The notes below the pieces were generated by a model. It did no database searches. It had not been told where the DNA came from and saw only the letters and a list, made by a program, of their open reading frames with translations. This document shows, piece by piece, positions 8,205-15,938 of a stretch of DNA of 64,000 bases (position 1 is its first letter; the number at the start of each line of letters is the position of its first letter). Origin of the DNA: Streptomyces venezuelae (GTDB taxonomy: Bacteria; Actinomycetota; Actinomycetes; Streptomycetales; Streptomycetaceae). Position numbers and translations under genes: made by a program. The stretch is from positions 496,001 through 560,000 of the forward strand of contig NZ_CP029192.1 of NCBI RefSeq assembly GCF_008642315.1, given 5' to 3'.

Positions 8205-9178
8205 CTCGTGTTGTCGCCCCCGTTGCCTCGCCGCGCCCTCCCCGCCCCGTCCAGTATGGCGTTCCGTCTGTCGAGTTTGTACGGGGCCGGGCGGGTGCCG
8301 GGGCCGAGCCGGGCCACGGCACGCAGGATGTGTTTGGGCGGGAGTTGCCAGCGCACACGGTTGGGGACGGCGCGCAGGAGGGTGCCGGTGAGGGCGAGGC
8401 GGCGGGTCACGGTGGCGGGTGGCGGGGCCGCTCTGCCGTACAGCTCGTGGGCGTACGGCGGCAGGGAGGCGTACGCCAGGTTCGCCACACGCCTCCACAG
8501 CAGTTCGCGCGCCGGAACGAGCAGGGCGTGCGTCGGCGGGCGCTGGAGGAAGTCGTCGACGGCGCGCGCGTCGGACCCGGCGGCGAGCCGCGGCCGCACC
8601 TCCTCGAAGTACGCGGCGAGTTCACGCGTCGATGCCGGTACGTCGACGGGGTCGAGGCCCACGAGGCGGGCGCTCTGCCGGTGCTCGTCGACGTACCGGT
8701 CGGCCAGCGCGTCGGTGAGGCGGAAGCCCGAGCGGCGTACGACGTGGAGGTAGGAGTCGATCTCCGCGCAGTGCACCCAGAGCAGCAGCTCCGGCTCGTC
8801 GACGCCGTACCGCTCCCCCGTCTCGGGGTCGGTGGCCCCGAGCTTGGTGTGGATCTTCCGCACCCGGGCGCCCGCCTTCTCGGCCACCTCGGTCGTCCCG
8901 TAGGTGGTCGTGCCCACGAAGTTGGCGGTACGCATGAGACGGCCCCAGGCGTCCTTGCGGAAGTCGGAGTTCTCCATGACGCCGCGGACGGCGCGGGGGT
9001 GCAGGGCCTGGAGGTAGAGGGCCCTGATCCCGGCGACCCACATCATCGGGTCGGCGTGCGCCTGCCAGGTCACGGACGCCGGCCCGAAGAGCCCGGGATC
9101 AGGGCCGGGTACGGATATGGGGGTGGGCGTGGACAGGGATGCGGGTGTGGATGTGGGCGCCTGGGTGCGCTCCGGCAT
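8186..9178 (-). CDS. MpaB-like oxygenase (DUF2236)
   Basis: The 330-aa protein matches the DUF2236/MpaB-type family: ALYLQALHPRAVRGVMENSDF near residue 60, a conserved RTANFV, and LLLWVHCAEIDSYL in the middle. These are the His-rich helices that bind heme b in latex-clearing-protein relatives. The substrate is unknown. The first 30 residues are a Pro/Ser/Thr-rich leader without signal-peptide character. Its last codons overlap the start of the kinase gene, so the two are probably co-transcribed, and the kinase may control this enzyme or its pathway. Confidence 0.85.
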   Translation of the reverse strand: MPERTQAPTSTPASLSTPTPISVPGPDPGLFGPASVTWQAHADPMMWVAGIRALYLQALHPRAVRGVMENSDFRKDAWGRLMRTANFVGTTTYGTTEVAEKAGARVRKIHTKLGATDPETGERYGVDEPELLLWVHCAEIDSYLHVVRRSGFRLTDALADRYVDEHRQSARLVGLDPVDVPASTRELAAYFEEVRPRLAAGSDARAVDDFLQRPPTHALLVPARELLWRRVANLAYASLPPYAHELYGRAAPPPATVTRRLALTGTLLRAVPNRVRWQLPPKHILRAVARLGPGTRPAPYKLDRRNAILDGAGRARRGNGGDNTRWRTPG

Positions 9179-9393
9179 GGTGGGACCAACTCCTGACGGG
9201 TGACGTCCTGACCGTCAAGTGTGGCCACGTTCCGTCAGGAATGGCCAGGTCCTCTCACTCTCTGCCCGGCGGCGGGTCCGTCGACCCCCTCGGCCTGAGG
9301 GCCGGCGTCGGCCGACGGGCTGAGAGCTGGGCAGTGGAATGGGGTGCCGTCGACGCCGGAAGCGGACGTGTCGGACCGAGGTAGCGTTCCGGC

Positions 9394-9783
9394 ATGACGT
9401 CGACGCCGCCCCGTTTTCCGCCGTATCCGATACGTGGCGTCCGTGTGCTGCACAAGAAGGAGAACTGCGCCCCGCACTTCGCGGAGATCGAGGTGGACTT
9501 CGAACCCGCGGCCGACGGCTTCGCCTTCGGGGTGGACCCAGGCCTGAAGGTGGCGTACGAACCGGCCGATGACCTGCCACGCTTCTTCGCCGCTGCCGCC
9601 GCGGGCGTCGAGGAATTCCTGAGCGCACCCGAGTGCGGAGTCGTCCTCGCCACGCGTGTGGTGCTGCGGCGGGCGCGCGCGGATACGTTCGGCTCTCACG
9701 AACTGGCCTTCAAGATAGCGGGCTATCTCGCCGCGCGCCGAGCGACGGAGATCCTGACGACCACAGGACCACCAGGCAACTAG
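9394..9783 (+). CDS. Stand-alone EF-G domain IV-like protein
   Basis: The 129-aa protein aligns by eye with domain IV of elongation factor G. EIEVDFEPAADGFAFG resembles the domain's first strands, FFAAAAAGVEEFL resembles the AVxxGxxEA helix, and SHELAFKIAGYLAARRA resembles the SSExAFKxAxxxAxxxA helix. There is no GTPase domain. Domain IV normally reaches the ribosomal decoding centre. A free copy could bind the ribosome or be a tetracycline-protection-like relic, but no function is established here. It is divergent from the MpaB-like gene. Confidence 0.6.
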   Translation: MTSTPPRFPPYPIRGVRVLHKKENCAPHFAEIEVDFEPAADGFAFGVDPGLKVAYEPADDLPRFFAAAAAGVEEFLSAPECGVVLATRVVLRRARADTFGSHELAFKIAGYLAARRATEILTTTGPPGN

Positions 9784-9870
9784 GCAACTAGGGCCAGATG
9801 CGGGGTAGTTGAAATTCCTGCGCAGGTCGGGTCGAGGGGCCCGTCCGCTACGGAAGAACGGGGTGCTGTG

Positions 9871-10269
9871 ATGAGTCCTGCTGACGCGGACACAGTGCTG
9901 GCGCGCGGGAGCAGCCTGGACAGCCCGGGCGACTGGGCCATGGTGATCGGGATCCTCGCGCTCTATCTGGCGGTGGGCTTCGGCCTCGAGTATCGGGCGA
10001 AACGGCGCCGGGGTGCGCAGCGGCCGGTGAAGGCGGCGGCGAAGGGGCTGTTCGCGGAGCGGGACGGCAGCGCCGGCGCCGACCCGCAGCAGTACCTCGC
10101 GAGTCGCATGGTGATGCTGGTGGGCGCGTTGGCGACGGGCGGGGCCGGCTTCCTCACGCGCGGCGCGCCGACCGCCGTGCAGGCCCTGGTGATGGTTGCG
10201 GTGGCAGTCGTGGCGATCTCCGCGTGGGCGTACTTCGACTACCGCACGGAGCCGCGGGAGGAGTCATGA
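9871..10269 (+). CDS. Three-helix membrane protein, function unknown
   Basis: The 132-aa protein has hydrophobic segments at about residues 25-42 (AMVIGILALYLAVGFGL), 78-96 and 105-123, separated by an Arg/Lys-rich loop. The pattern is a small inner-membrane protein. I do not recognise the family. GTG at 9868 and ATG at 9871 are both possible starts. The downstream 10270-10389 stretch contains an imperfect 6-bp GCTGRG repeat (about 10347-10386) and no gene. Confidence 0.6.
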   Translation: MSPADADTVLARGSSLDSPGDWAMVIGILALYLAVGFGLEYRAKRRRGAQRPVKAAAKGLFAERDGSAGADPQQYLASRMVMLVGALATGGAGFLTRGAPTAVQALVMVAVAVVAISAWAYFDYRTEPREES

Positions 10270-10389
10270 CCCGCATCCCCGCTGCGCCTGTGCCGCACGC
10301 GCGGCTGGGCAGCGCCACACGACCGGCCACGGGGGTTGGTTGGGGCGGAGGCTGAGGCCGGGGCTAGGGCTGAGGCTGGAGCTGGGGCA

Positions 10390-11184
10390 TCACTCGGCCC
10401 CGTCCGGGCCGGGGGTGTCACGTCCCAGTCCCCGGCGGATCGCGATCTCCACGGGTGAGTACGCCTTGTCGGCCCGCTCCAGTTCGTACGGGGCGGCCGG
10501 CAGCAGCGGGGGCTGGGCCATGAAGCGGGGCCGCGTGCCGTGGTGCGGTTGCGCCGCGTGCACCAGGAACGGATGGCACAGGAAGACGTCGCCCGGTGCC
10601 CCGGTGGCCAGGGCGATGGGCCGGTGGTCGGACGCCGCAACCAAATCGGGCGCGAGTGTCAGCCCACTGGCCCCGTCCTCCCCGTACCTCTCCAAGACGT
10701 TCGGTACGTCGAGGTGGGAACCGACCCGGATGCGGGTCGGGGCGTCCTCCTCACCTACCTCGCTGAACAGGAACAGCATCAGCAGCGCCCGGCCCCGGGA
10801 GCGGAGATTCGTGAAGTACCAACTCTCTCCCTCGGGGAGATAGCTGCCCTCGATGTGCCAGCCGGCGTCGTCCGGCTCGTCCTCGTGGGGGAAGCGCAGC
10901 GGGAACGTACCCAGTGAGTAGCGCGGCTCCCAGCGCCCCGCGCCGACGAGCAGGTCGTACGCGTGCTGCAGGTACGGCGAATTGGGCGCCGCGGCGAACG
11001 GGCCCTGCGCCATGCCGCCCACCCAGTGCACGGGCTGCGTCCATGTCGACGGGTCGTCCGGGTCGCAGCCCGTCTCCCGCCACAGCAGCCGCGCGCAGTC
11101 CGCAGCCACGCGCGGCGCGACGGCACCTTCCACCTTCACGAAGCCGTCGCGGAGAAACCGGGATACCAAGGTCGTGTCGTCCAT
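10390..11184 (-). CDS. Phytanoyl-CoA dioxygenase (PhyH) family protein
   Basis: The 264-aa protein has the double-stranded beta-helix pattern of PhyH-type Fe(II)/2-oxoglutarate dioxygenases. The N-terminal FLRDGFVKVEGAV helix-strand is typical. AGWHIEGSY supplies the likely metal-binding His (with Glu in place of the usual Asp), and GDVFLCHPFLVHAAQPHHGTRPR carries the distal His and the 2-oxoglutarate-binding Arg. It should hydroxylate a small molecule; the substrate is not apparent. It lies about 105 bp downstream of, and on the same strand as, the PIG-L gene, so they may share a transcript. Confidence 0.85.
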   Translation of the reverse strand: MDDTTLVSRFLRDGFVKVEGAVAPRVAADCARLLWRETGCDPDDPSTWTQPVHWVGGMAQGPFAAAPNSPYLQHAYDLLVGAGRWEPRYSLGTFPLRFPHEDEPDDAGWHIEGSYLPEGESWYFTNLRSRGRALLMLFLFSEVGEEDAPTRIRVGSHLDVPNVLERYGEDGASGLTLAPDLVAASDHRPIALATGAPGDVFLCHPFLVHAAQPHHGTRPRFMAQPPLLPAAPYELERADKAYSPVEIAIRRGLGRDTPGPDGAE

Positions 11185-11289
11185 GCCCCCATCGTGCGGC
11201 GCCGCGGCCCCCGGCCACCCGACACTTTCCGCACCGCTTCTGTCGGGTGGCAGGGGCGTCCACGGAGGCGGCGTCGCTGCGCAGGACCC

Positions 11290-12123
11290 TCAGCGCAGTC
11301 CGGCGAAGAGATCGTCCTCGGGGACGGGCGCGTCCGTGGCGTCCTGGACGCGGACGAAGGTTTCCAGGCCCATGAGCTCGCCGAACCTCTCCTTGCCCAT
11401 CCTGAGGAAGAAGATGTTCTCGCCCTGACTGGCGTGCGCGGCCAGCGCGTCGAACTTCTGACCGCTGAACGCGGTCGTGTCCACCCATGTGGTGATCTCG
11501 TCGTCGGGCAGGCCGATCTCGGCCAGCGCGGCGGCCTCGGCAGGGTCCGGCTCCGGCATGTCCTCGCCGAATTCGCGCATGATCTCCCCGAACTGCTGCA
11601 TCGCGGAGCGGGGCATCGCCGTCCAGTAGACCTTGGGTGTCAGGTCGGTCATCTCGAGCGCCGCCATCGTGATGCGGTTGGCCTGGATGTGGTCGGGGTG
11701 GCCGTAGAAGCCGTTCTCGTCGTAGGTGACGACCACGTCGGGCCGGTAGCGACGCATGAGGTCCGCGAGCCGGGTGGCGCCTTCCTCGACGGGGGTCCGC
11801 CAGAAGGACCCCGGAGCGTCGTTGCTGGACCAGCCCATCATCCCGGAGTCGGCGTAGTCCAACATCTCGAGGTCGCTGATCTTCAGGGCCTCGCAGCTCG
11901 CCACGAGCTCCTGCCGACGCATCGCGGCGACGGCCGCGGGATCGTGGCCCGGGTCGCCCGGCTTCACACCCCCGGGCCCGTCGCCGCAACCGCCGTCGGT
12001 ACAGGTCACCAGAACCGTACGAATCCCCTCGGCCGCATAGCGCGCGAGGACCCCTCCGGTTCCGGTGGCCTCGTCGTCGGGGTGGGCGTGCACCGCCATG
12101 AGCGTCAAGGGCCGGTCAGCCAT
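11290..12123 (-). CDS. PIG-L family deacetylase (MshB/Mca-like)
   Basis: The 277-aa protein carries the zinc site of PIG-L deacetylases: AVHAHPDDEATGTGG at residues 10-24 and FYGHPDHIQANR around residue 140. The family removes acetyl groups from N-acetylglucosaminyl substrates or cleaves mycothiol conjugates. The closest familiar members in actinomycetes are MshB and Mca, but this sequence differs enough that I do not assign either. The start at 12123 places the HPDD motif at the usual distance. Cytosolic. Confidence 0.85.
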   Translation of the reverse strand: MADRPLTLMAVHAHPDDEATGTGGVLARYAAEGIRTVLVTCTDGGCGDGPGGVKPGDPGHDPAAVAAMRRQELVASCEALKISDLEMLDYADSGMMGWSSNDAPGSFWRTPVEEGATRLADLMRRYRPDVVVTYDENGFYGHPDHIQANRITMAALEMTDLTPKVYWTAMPRSAMQQFGEIMREFGEDMPEPDPAEAAALAEIGLPDDEITTWVDTTAFSGQKFDALAAHASQGENIFFLRMGKERFGELMGLETFVRVQDATDAPVPEDDLFAGLR

Positions 12124-12647
12124 GAATCAGTCCTCCAACAGAAAGTGAACAAGGTTCGACATGAGGGAACGGGTGGAGCACCACGCTCCCGAGAAAGCCT
12201 GGCTCCCCTCTCGATCAACAGCGTCGGCCGCGCCGGTTGTTCCCGCGCACCCGAACGGTTCACCGCGTCCTTCGCCAGCGGGGTGAGGCCTTGGGTGCCG
12301 GGGCTTGGGTACAGGGACCTGGGTGCAGGACTTGGGTGCCGGACAGTCCCGCGACCAATGCGACGGACAGTGTCCCGACCCATCCAAAACCCCTCGCCCG
12401 TCCAAAACTCCTTGCCCGCAGGCTCTCCCCCGCGGACATGAGCCCGTATTCTTCACTGACCACACATGAGTTGCTTGCGTTACATGTGGGCAGCCAGTCT
12501 CGAGAGAGACACTCTCGAACGCGCCCCACGTCCGCGTGCTCGACCCCGAGCACACCCACCATCCGCACGATTCCTCACCGCTCGGTCCCCCACCCGCTCG
12601 GTCCTCCTCCCCGCACACCTACGTCCCCACACGAAGAGGTCACCTCA
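12124..12647. other. Intergenic region with short repeats and palindromes
   Basis: No gene is supported. About 12285-12345 holds imperfect direct repeats of CTTGGGTGCCGG type. At 12500-12518 the arms TCGAGAG and CTCTCGA flank a 5-nt spacer. Around 12463-12490 are CACACATGAG and TTACATGTGG, loosely similar to the ACGTGTGA elements near the I36 and large-fusion genes. These probably belong to the promoter of the regulator at 12648. Confidence 0.45.
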
Positions 12648-13292
12648 ATGACAGACGCTCAGCCGGAAACCCCCGGAGTGCAGGCTCAGTACGCCGCCCG
12701 AGTCGCCGCGGACCTGGAGACCAACCGCAAGGAACAAGAGCGCATCGGAGCCGAGGTCGCGGCGCTGCAGGAGCAGTTGCAGGCACTCGAGAACGACCAC
12801 GCGGTGCTGCTGAGCATGCAGCAGGCGCTGGGCTCTCCCGGCCCTGCGACAGGCAAGACCAAGCAGCAGCCCTCCCGCCCGCAGAAGGCGGTCCCGGCCC
12901 CCCGGACAAGCAATAGCAACTCCCGTCCGACCCGGTCGAAGAAGGCCGTAGCAACCAAGGACAAGCCGACGCCGAACGCGCCGAAGGCCGAGGCGGAGAC
13001 GCAGACGAAGCCGTCTCCCTCACCCAAGGCTGGGCCGACCCTCGTCGAACTGATCGACGACCACCTCGTCCAGCAGAACGAACCGCGCTCGGCCGCCGAA
13101 ATCACCACCGCACTCGCCCAGGCTCTCCCCGACCGCACCGTCAAGACGACCGTCGTGCGCACCACGGTGGAGGGCTTGGTGGCCAAGGGCCGCGTGCAAC
13201 GCACCAAGCAGGGCTCGTCGGTCTTCTACACCTCGGCGACCCCGACGGAACAGTCCGCCGCACCCCAGCCGGAGACCTCCTCCGCCAACTGA
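12648..13292 (+). CDS. Coiled-coil / winged-helix regulator-like protein (paralogue of 30369)
   Basis: The 214-aa protein has three parts. Residues 12-62 form a charged coiled coil (DLETNRKEQERIGAEVAALQ). Residues 65-128 are a Lys/Pro/Ser/Thr-rich basic linker. Residues 130-200 resemble a winged helix (LIDDHLVQQNEPRSAAEITTAL, then TTVEGLVAKGRVQRTKQGSSVFY). It is clearly paralogous to the protein at 30369, with the same order and matching KARIQRHKQQ-type wing. This layout suggests a DNA-binding dimer, but no target is known. GAAGAGG 8 bp before the ATG supports the start. It faces the I36 inhibitor gene and shares a bidirectional terminator with it. Confidence 0.75.
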   Translation: MTDAQPETPGVQAQYAARVAADLETNRKEQERIGAEVAALQEQLQALENDHAVLLSMQQALGSPGPATGKTKQQPSRPQKAVPAPRTSNSNSRPTRSKKAVATKDKPTPNAPKAEAETQTKPSPSPKAGPTLVELIDDHLVQQNEPRSAAEITTALAQALPDRTVKTTVVRTTVEGLVAKGRVQRTKQGSSVFYTSATPTEQSAAPQPETSSAN

Positions 13293-13297
13293 ACTGC

Positions 13298-13354
13298 GCA
13301 ACAACACGCTTACGCCCCCGGCTCGCGATCCTGAGCTGGGGGCGGGGTTGTTGC
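13298..13354. terminator. Bidirectional terminator hairpin
   Basis: GCAACAAC (13298-13305) pairs with GTTGTTGC (13347-13354). Inside it, CGCCCCCGGCT pairs with AGCTGGGGGCG. It sits between two convergent genes (12648 and the I36 gene), so it can stop transcription from both sides. Confidence 0.75.
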
Positions 13355-13366
13355 GAGGCGGCTAGC

Positions 13367-13822
13367 TCACGGGCAGTAGAACCGGAGGGAGGAGAGCCTG
13401 TCGTTGTTGTACGACTGCGAGGTCCCGAAGCCGTAGTCGGCCTTCCGGCCCCAACTCCAGGACGACGCGAAGTCCAGGTCGGACGGGTGCATCTCTCCGT
13501 TGGGGTCGTCCCAGAACTCTATCTGGCACTGCGAGTTGTTCAGCCAGGACGAAGTCTGGTTGTCGGCCAACTCCCCGTTCAGGAAATGGGTGTTCGTGAG
13601 TCTCACGATCTTGGTGTTACCGCCCGCCGACGGGGGCGTCACGATGACCTTCGAACCCGTTCCGCCACCGTTCTGATAGAGGCACAGCGCCCATGCGGGG
13701 CAGCCGTCGTACGGTGCGTTGGCCGCGGAGGCGGGCGCCGCGGCGAAGAGCAGCGCCGCACCGGCAACTGCGCTCGCCGCTGCAGCCGCAGCGGTCTTCA
13801 GCCTGAACGAGTTGAGAGTCAT
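13367..13822 (-). CDS. Secreted peptidase inhibitor family I36-like protein
   Basis: The 151-aa precursor has a Sec signal peptide (about residues 1-34: KTAAAAAASAVAGAALLF up to ASAAN). The mature part has the beta-gamma-crystallin-like pattern of the I36 inhibitors: CPAWALCLYQN, NTHFLNG, SSWLNNSQCQIEFWDD and LSSLRFYCP. The paired Cys residues probably form disulfides. The family includes SMI-like metalloprotease inhibitors made by Streptomyces. Upstream lie strong inverted and direct copies of ACGTGTGA, so expression is probably tightly regulated. Confidence 0.85.
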   Translation of the reverse strand: MTLNSFRLKTAAAAAASAVAGAALLFAAAPASAANAPYDGCPAWALCLYQNGGGTGSKVIVTPPSAGGNTKIVRLTNTHFLNGELADNQTSSWLNNSQCQIEFWDDPNGEMHPSDLDFASSWSWGRKADYGFGTSQSYNNDRLSSLRFYCP

Positions 13823-13856
13823 GGAGTTCCACTTTCCAGTCGAAGCGGGGAGCCAC

Positions 13857-13900
13857 TACGTGTGAATACGTGTCACACGTTAGCAGTAGATACGTGTGAA
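13857..13900. promoter_or_regulatory. Operator array with ACGTGTGA repeats upstream of the I36 gene
   Basis: ACGTGTGA (13858-13865) and TCACACGT (13873-13880) form perfect 8-bp arms around a 7-nt spacer. A further direct copy of TACGTGTGAA lies at 13891-13900. The array sits 35-78 bp upstream of the I36 start at 13822. The same TACGTGTGAA decamer occurs once more in the window, upstream of the large fusion gene (30094-30103). Confidence 0.7.
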
Positions 13901-13962
13901 CTGACGTGACTCCGCACATGTGGACGGCGGACACAACTGCGTTGCCACGGCTGGCGCGACAA

Positions 13963-14080
13963 CTAGGGCGTGTCTCTTCGATCAGGTAGCGCGTTCTTCT
14001 GACCATGACGTCGGGGGATCTGGCTGACGCAGAGTGGGCCGTGCTGCAGCCGTTGTTGCCGCTGAGCAACAGACGGGTGT
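13963..14080 (+). mobile_element. Left-end remnant of an IS5-type element
   Basis: CTAGGGCGTGTCTCTTCG (13963-13980) resembles the inverted-repeat end of the intact IS at 38 kb. Forty bases on, an ATG (14005) opens MTSGDLADAEWAVLQPLLPL, the standard N-terminus of IS5-type transposases. The frame loses similarity after about 25 codons and then stops, so only the left tip survives. Confidence 0.75.
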
Positions 14081-14259
14081 GGTCGGTGGGCGGGAGAGTA
14101 ATGGTCAAGAGCTGTGGATCGGTGGGCGGAGCGAGGGTGAGGTGCCCTTGTGCTGTCGTGGTTCCATCGATGGTTCGGTGAGTGCCGAACCGTCCGGCCG
14201 GTAGCGTGCCGAGTCCTGTGCGGGAGATGCCCGCGCTGGTGAACGCCGGAGGCGACCCT

Positions 14260-14859
14260 ATGTCGGAGACAGATCTGAAGCAGCAGCTCGCCGAGCGATT
14301 CCGCGAAGTCAACGGCGACCATCCGATGACCGATACCGATGACGCATACGTCAGCGCGCAGTTCGTTGCCCTGGAGGAACTGTGCGCAATTCGTGGCCGC
14401 GATGCCGATGCGGTCCGCCGGCTGATGCTGGGGCAGCATCTGCCGCTTCCGGGATATCTGCGCTCCGACGGTGCCGAGATGGTGCCGGCCGACCTGTTCG
14501 CTCTCGCTGACGAAGCTGGCGGCGTAGAGCTGCTCGAAGCGTGGTTCACCGCTCACTGGGCCGACCCGATCACCGGGAAGGCGGAGTGGAATGCGTATCT
14601 CAGCGGACAGTACGTGTGCCTGCACTCGGTGACCCCGGCCGCCATTCAGCGCAAAGATTGCCTGACGACCGCGATCAGCGCCGCAGCGAACGAGCCGGAT
14701 GCCGGTTCAGCACGGTGGTCTGAGCGGCTGCACGCACTGGTCGACGAACTCGACACGCTGGAACCGGCGTTCACGGCCTACGACCGTCTTCGGTTCGGCG
14801 GACCCACGTCCCGGGACACCTGCATCGACGCCCCGCGCGCCCGCTTCCCGCGCCCGTGA
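14260..14859 (+). CDS. DUF6058-like protein, N-terminal part (possibly split by a frameshift)
   Basis: The 199-aa product contains YVSAQFVALEELCAIRGRD, LPLPGYLRSDGAEMVPADLF and YLSGQYVCLHSVTPAAIQRK, which I associate with the DUF6058 'natural product biosynthesis' family. No reaction is known. GGAGG at 14248-14252 supports the ATG at 14260. The stop overlaps the GTG of the next frame (GTGA, 14856-14859). The next frame reads like a continuation of the same protein, so the pair may be one gene broken by a frameshift near 14845-14857. Confidence is good that it codes, moderate on the family name. Confidence 0.6.
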   Translation: MSETDLKQQLAERFREVNGDHPMTDTDDAYVSAQFVALEELCAIRGRDADAVRRLMLGQHLPLPGYLRSDGAEMVPADLFALADEAGGVELLEAWFTAHWADPITGKAEWNAYLSGQYVCLHSVTPAAIQRKDCLTTAISAAANEPDAGSARWSERLHALVDELDTLEPAFTAYDRLRFGGPTSRDTCIDAPRARFPRP

Positions 14860-15167
14860 CCCCGATCCATGGGTGGCTTTCTGCGGATTGGTTGCAACGC
14901 GTCGCGGAGGACGCGATCGCCGTCGATCCGTTCGACCAAATGACGAAGGACCACCGCTACATCTACTCAAACACGGGAGCCGTGGGCATCGTGGACCGCC
15001 CGAACCAGGGCGCACTCAAGGACAAGCTCTTCGCGTCGGTGCGAGTCACCCATGACGACGCAACCGAATCCGACATGCATAAACTCATCACCGCCTACAC
15101 CGAATCGGCCGCCTCACCGAAGGAGTGCACGGGCAAGGGGCGGCAGACGGCGCGCAAGGGCGCGTAG
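14856..15167 (+). CDS. Likely C-terminal part of the DUF6058-like protein
   Basis: The 103 codons include WLSADWLQRVAEDAIAVDPF, DQMTKDHRYIYSNTGAVGIVDR and KLFASVRVTHDD, which look like a conserved globular C-terminus. The start would be a GTG overlapping the previous stop by 4 bp. No independent Shine-Dalgarno is obvious. The codon usage is normal. I favour a frameshifted second half of the upstream gene; translational coupling of two real genes is the alternative. Confidence 0.5.
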   Translation: MTPIHGWLSADWLQRVAEDAIAVDPFDQMTKDHRYIYSNTGAVGIVDRPNQGALKDKLFASVRVTHDDATESDMHKLITAYTESAASPKECTGKGRQTARKGA

Positions 15168-15305
15168 TGCCTGTGGCCTCGCCACCAACGACTTCCTGCA
15201 CCAGCAGTCGGAACGTCCCCACTGCGGATCTAGGAATGGCGCTTCAGCAGCAAGGTCTGAGCCAATCGCGCACGCAGCGGGAACCCACCGACTGTGCCAG
15301 GCGTG

Positions 15306-15735
15306 ATGAAACACATGCCGAGCACCGAACGCACCCGCAGACGATTCAAGGCGAAAACTCGAAAGCCGCCGGCAGCCCTCCAGCGTCCCGAACCCGGGCG
15401 CGGAACACCGGTCCTCGTCAATCTGCTGCTCGGCATCCCCCGGCCTGCTGCCGCTCTTTCTGGCCATCAAGTCCGCGACCACTTACAGCGGTTGCGGCTC
15501 CCTGGCCGCCCCGACGGCAAATACGACCCCGGACTGCCCGGACACGGATACCGGGTTCGTGATCTGGTGTGGCGCTGCCGTGCTCGGCGGCATGATGCTG
15601 CTGGCGATCCTTACGGCGAACGTCTTCGTGCCGATCGCGTACCGGTGGCGGATCCGCCGATGGCTTGCCGCATCCCTGGTGCTGCCCGCCCCGCAGGCCG
15701 TCATCGGCACCATCTGCCTTTGGAAAGCGAGTTGA
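15306..15735 (+). pseudogene. Small membrane protein gene with a +1 frameshift in a C5 run
   Basis: From ATG 15306 the protein begins MKHMPSTERTRRRFKAKT and reaches VLVNLLLGIP. It then changes frame at CCCCC (15437-15441). Removing one C joins it smoothly to GLLPLFLAIKSATTYSGCG and a second hydrophobic stretch (FVIWCGAAVLGGMMLLAIL) ending LWKAS at 15735. Corrected, it would be about 140 aa with at least two or three transmembrane helices. It is either a recent frameshift or a sequencing error. Family unknown. It sits in the same decaying stretch as the IS remnant and the split DUF6058-like gene. Confidence 0.65.
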
Positions 15736-15938
15736 ACAGGCCACATGGTTCCGTCGCCGACTCGGACCACCTCTTCTGGAGTCGTGACAGCCCTCCAGAC
15801 GAGGTCTTGCAGGTGGACCAGTCCCGCCCCCGGCCGGGAGTAGTACTTCCGCGATCCTTCAGGCTGACACGGCAACCACTATTCGTCACCAGTCAAGGCA
15901 GTGACGATTCTCGATCGGCGGCCCATGTCACCGCCGTC

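Noticed and set aside
6222..8753. 843-codon plus-strand frame across the kinase gene
   Set aside because: It runs opposite the kinase and its 126-bp TPR repeats and has no recognisable domain; the repeats keep it open by chance.
10347..10386. GCTGRG-type 6-bp repeat as a possible regulatory tract
   Set aside because: It is short and imperfect, with no gene start nearby that it would serve; noted only as low-complexity DNA.
13858..13880. ACGTGTGA inverted repeat as a CRP or Rex site
   Set aside because: The spacer is 7 nt; CRP sites (TGTGA-N6-TCACA) and Rex sites have different spacing and flanks.
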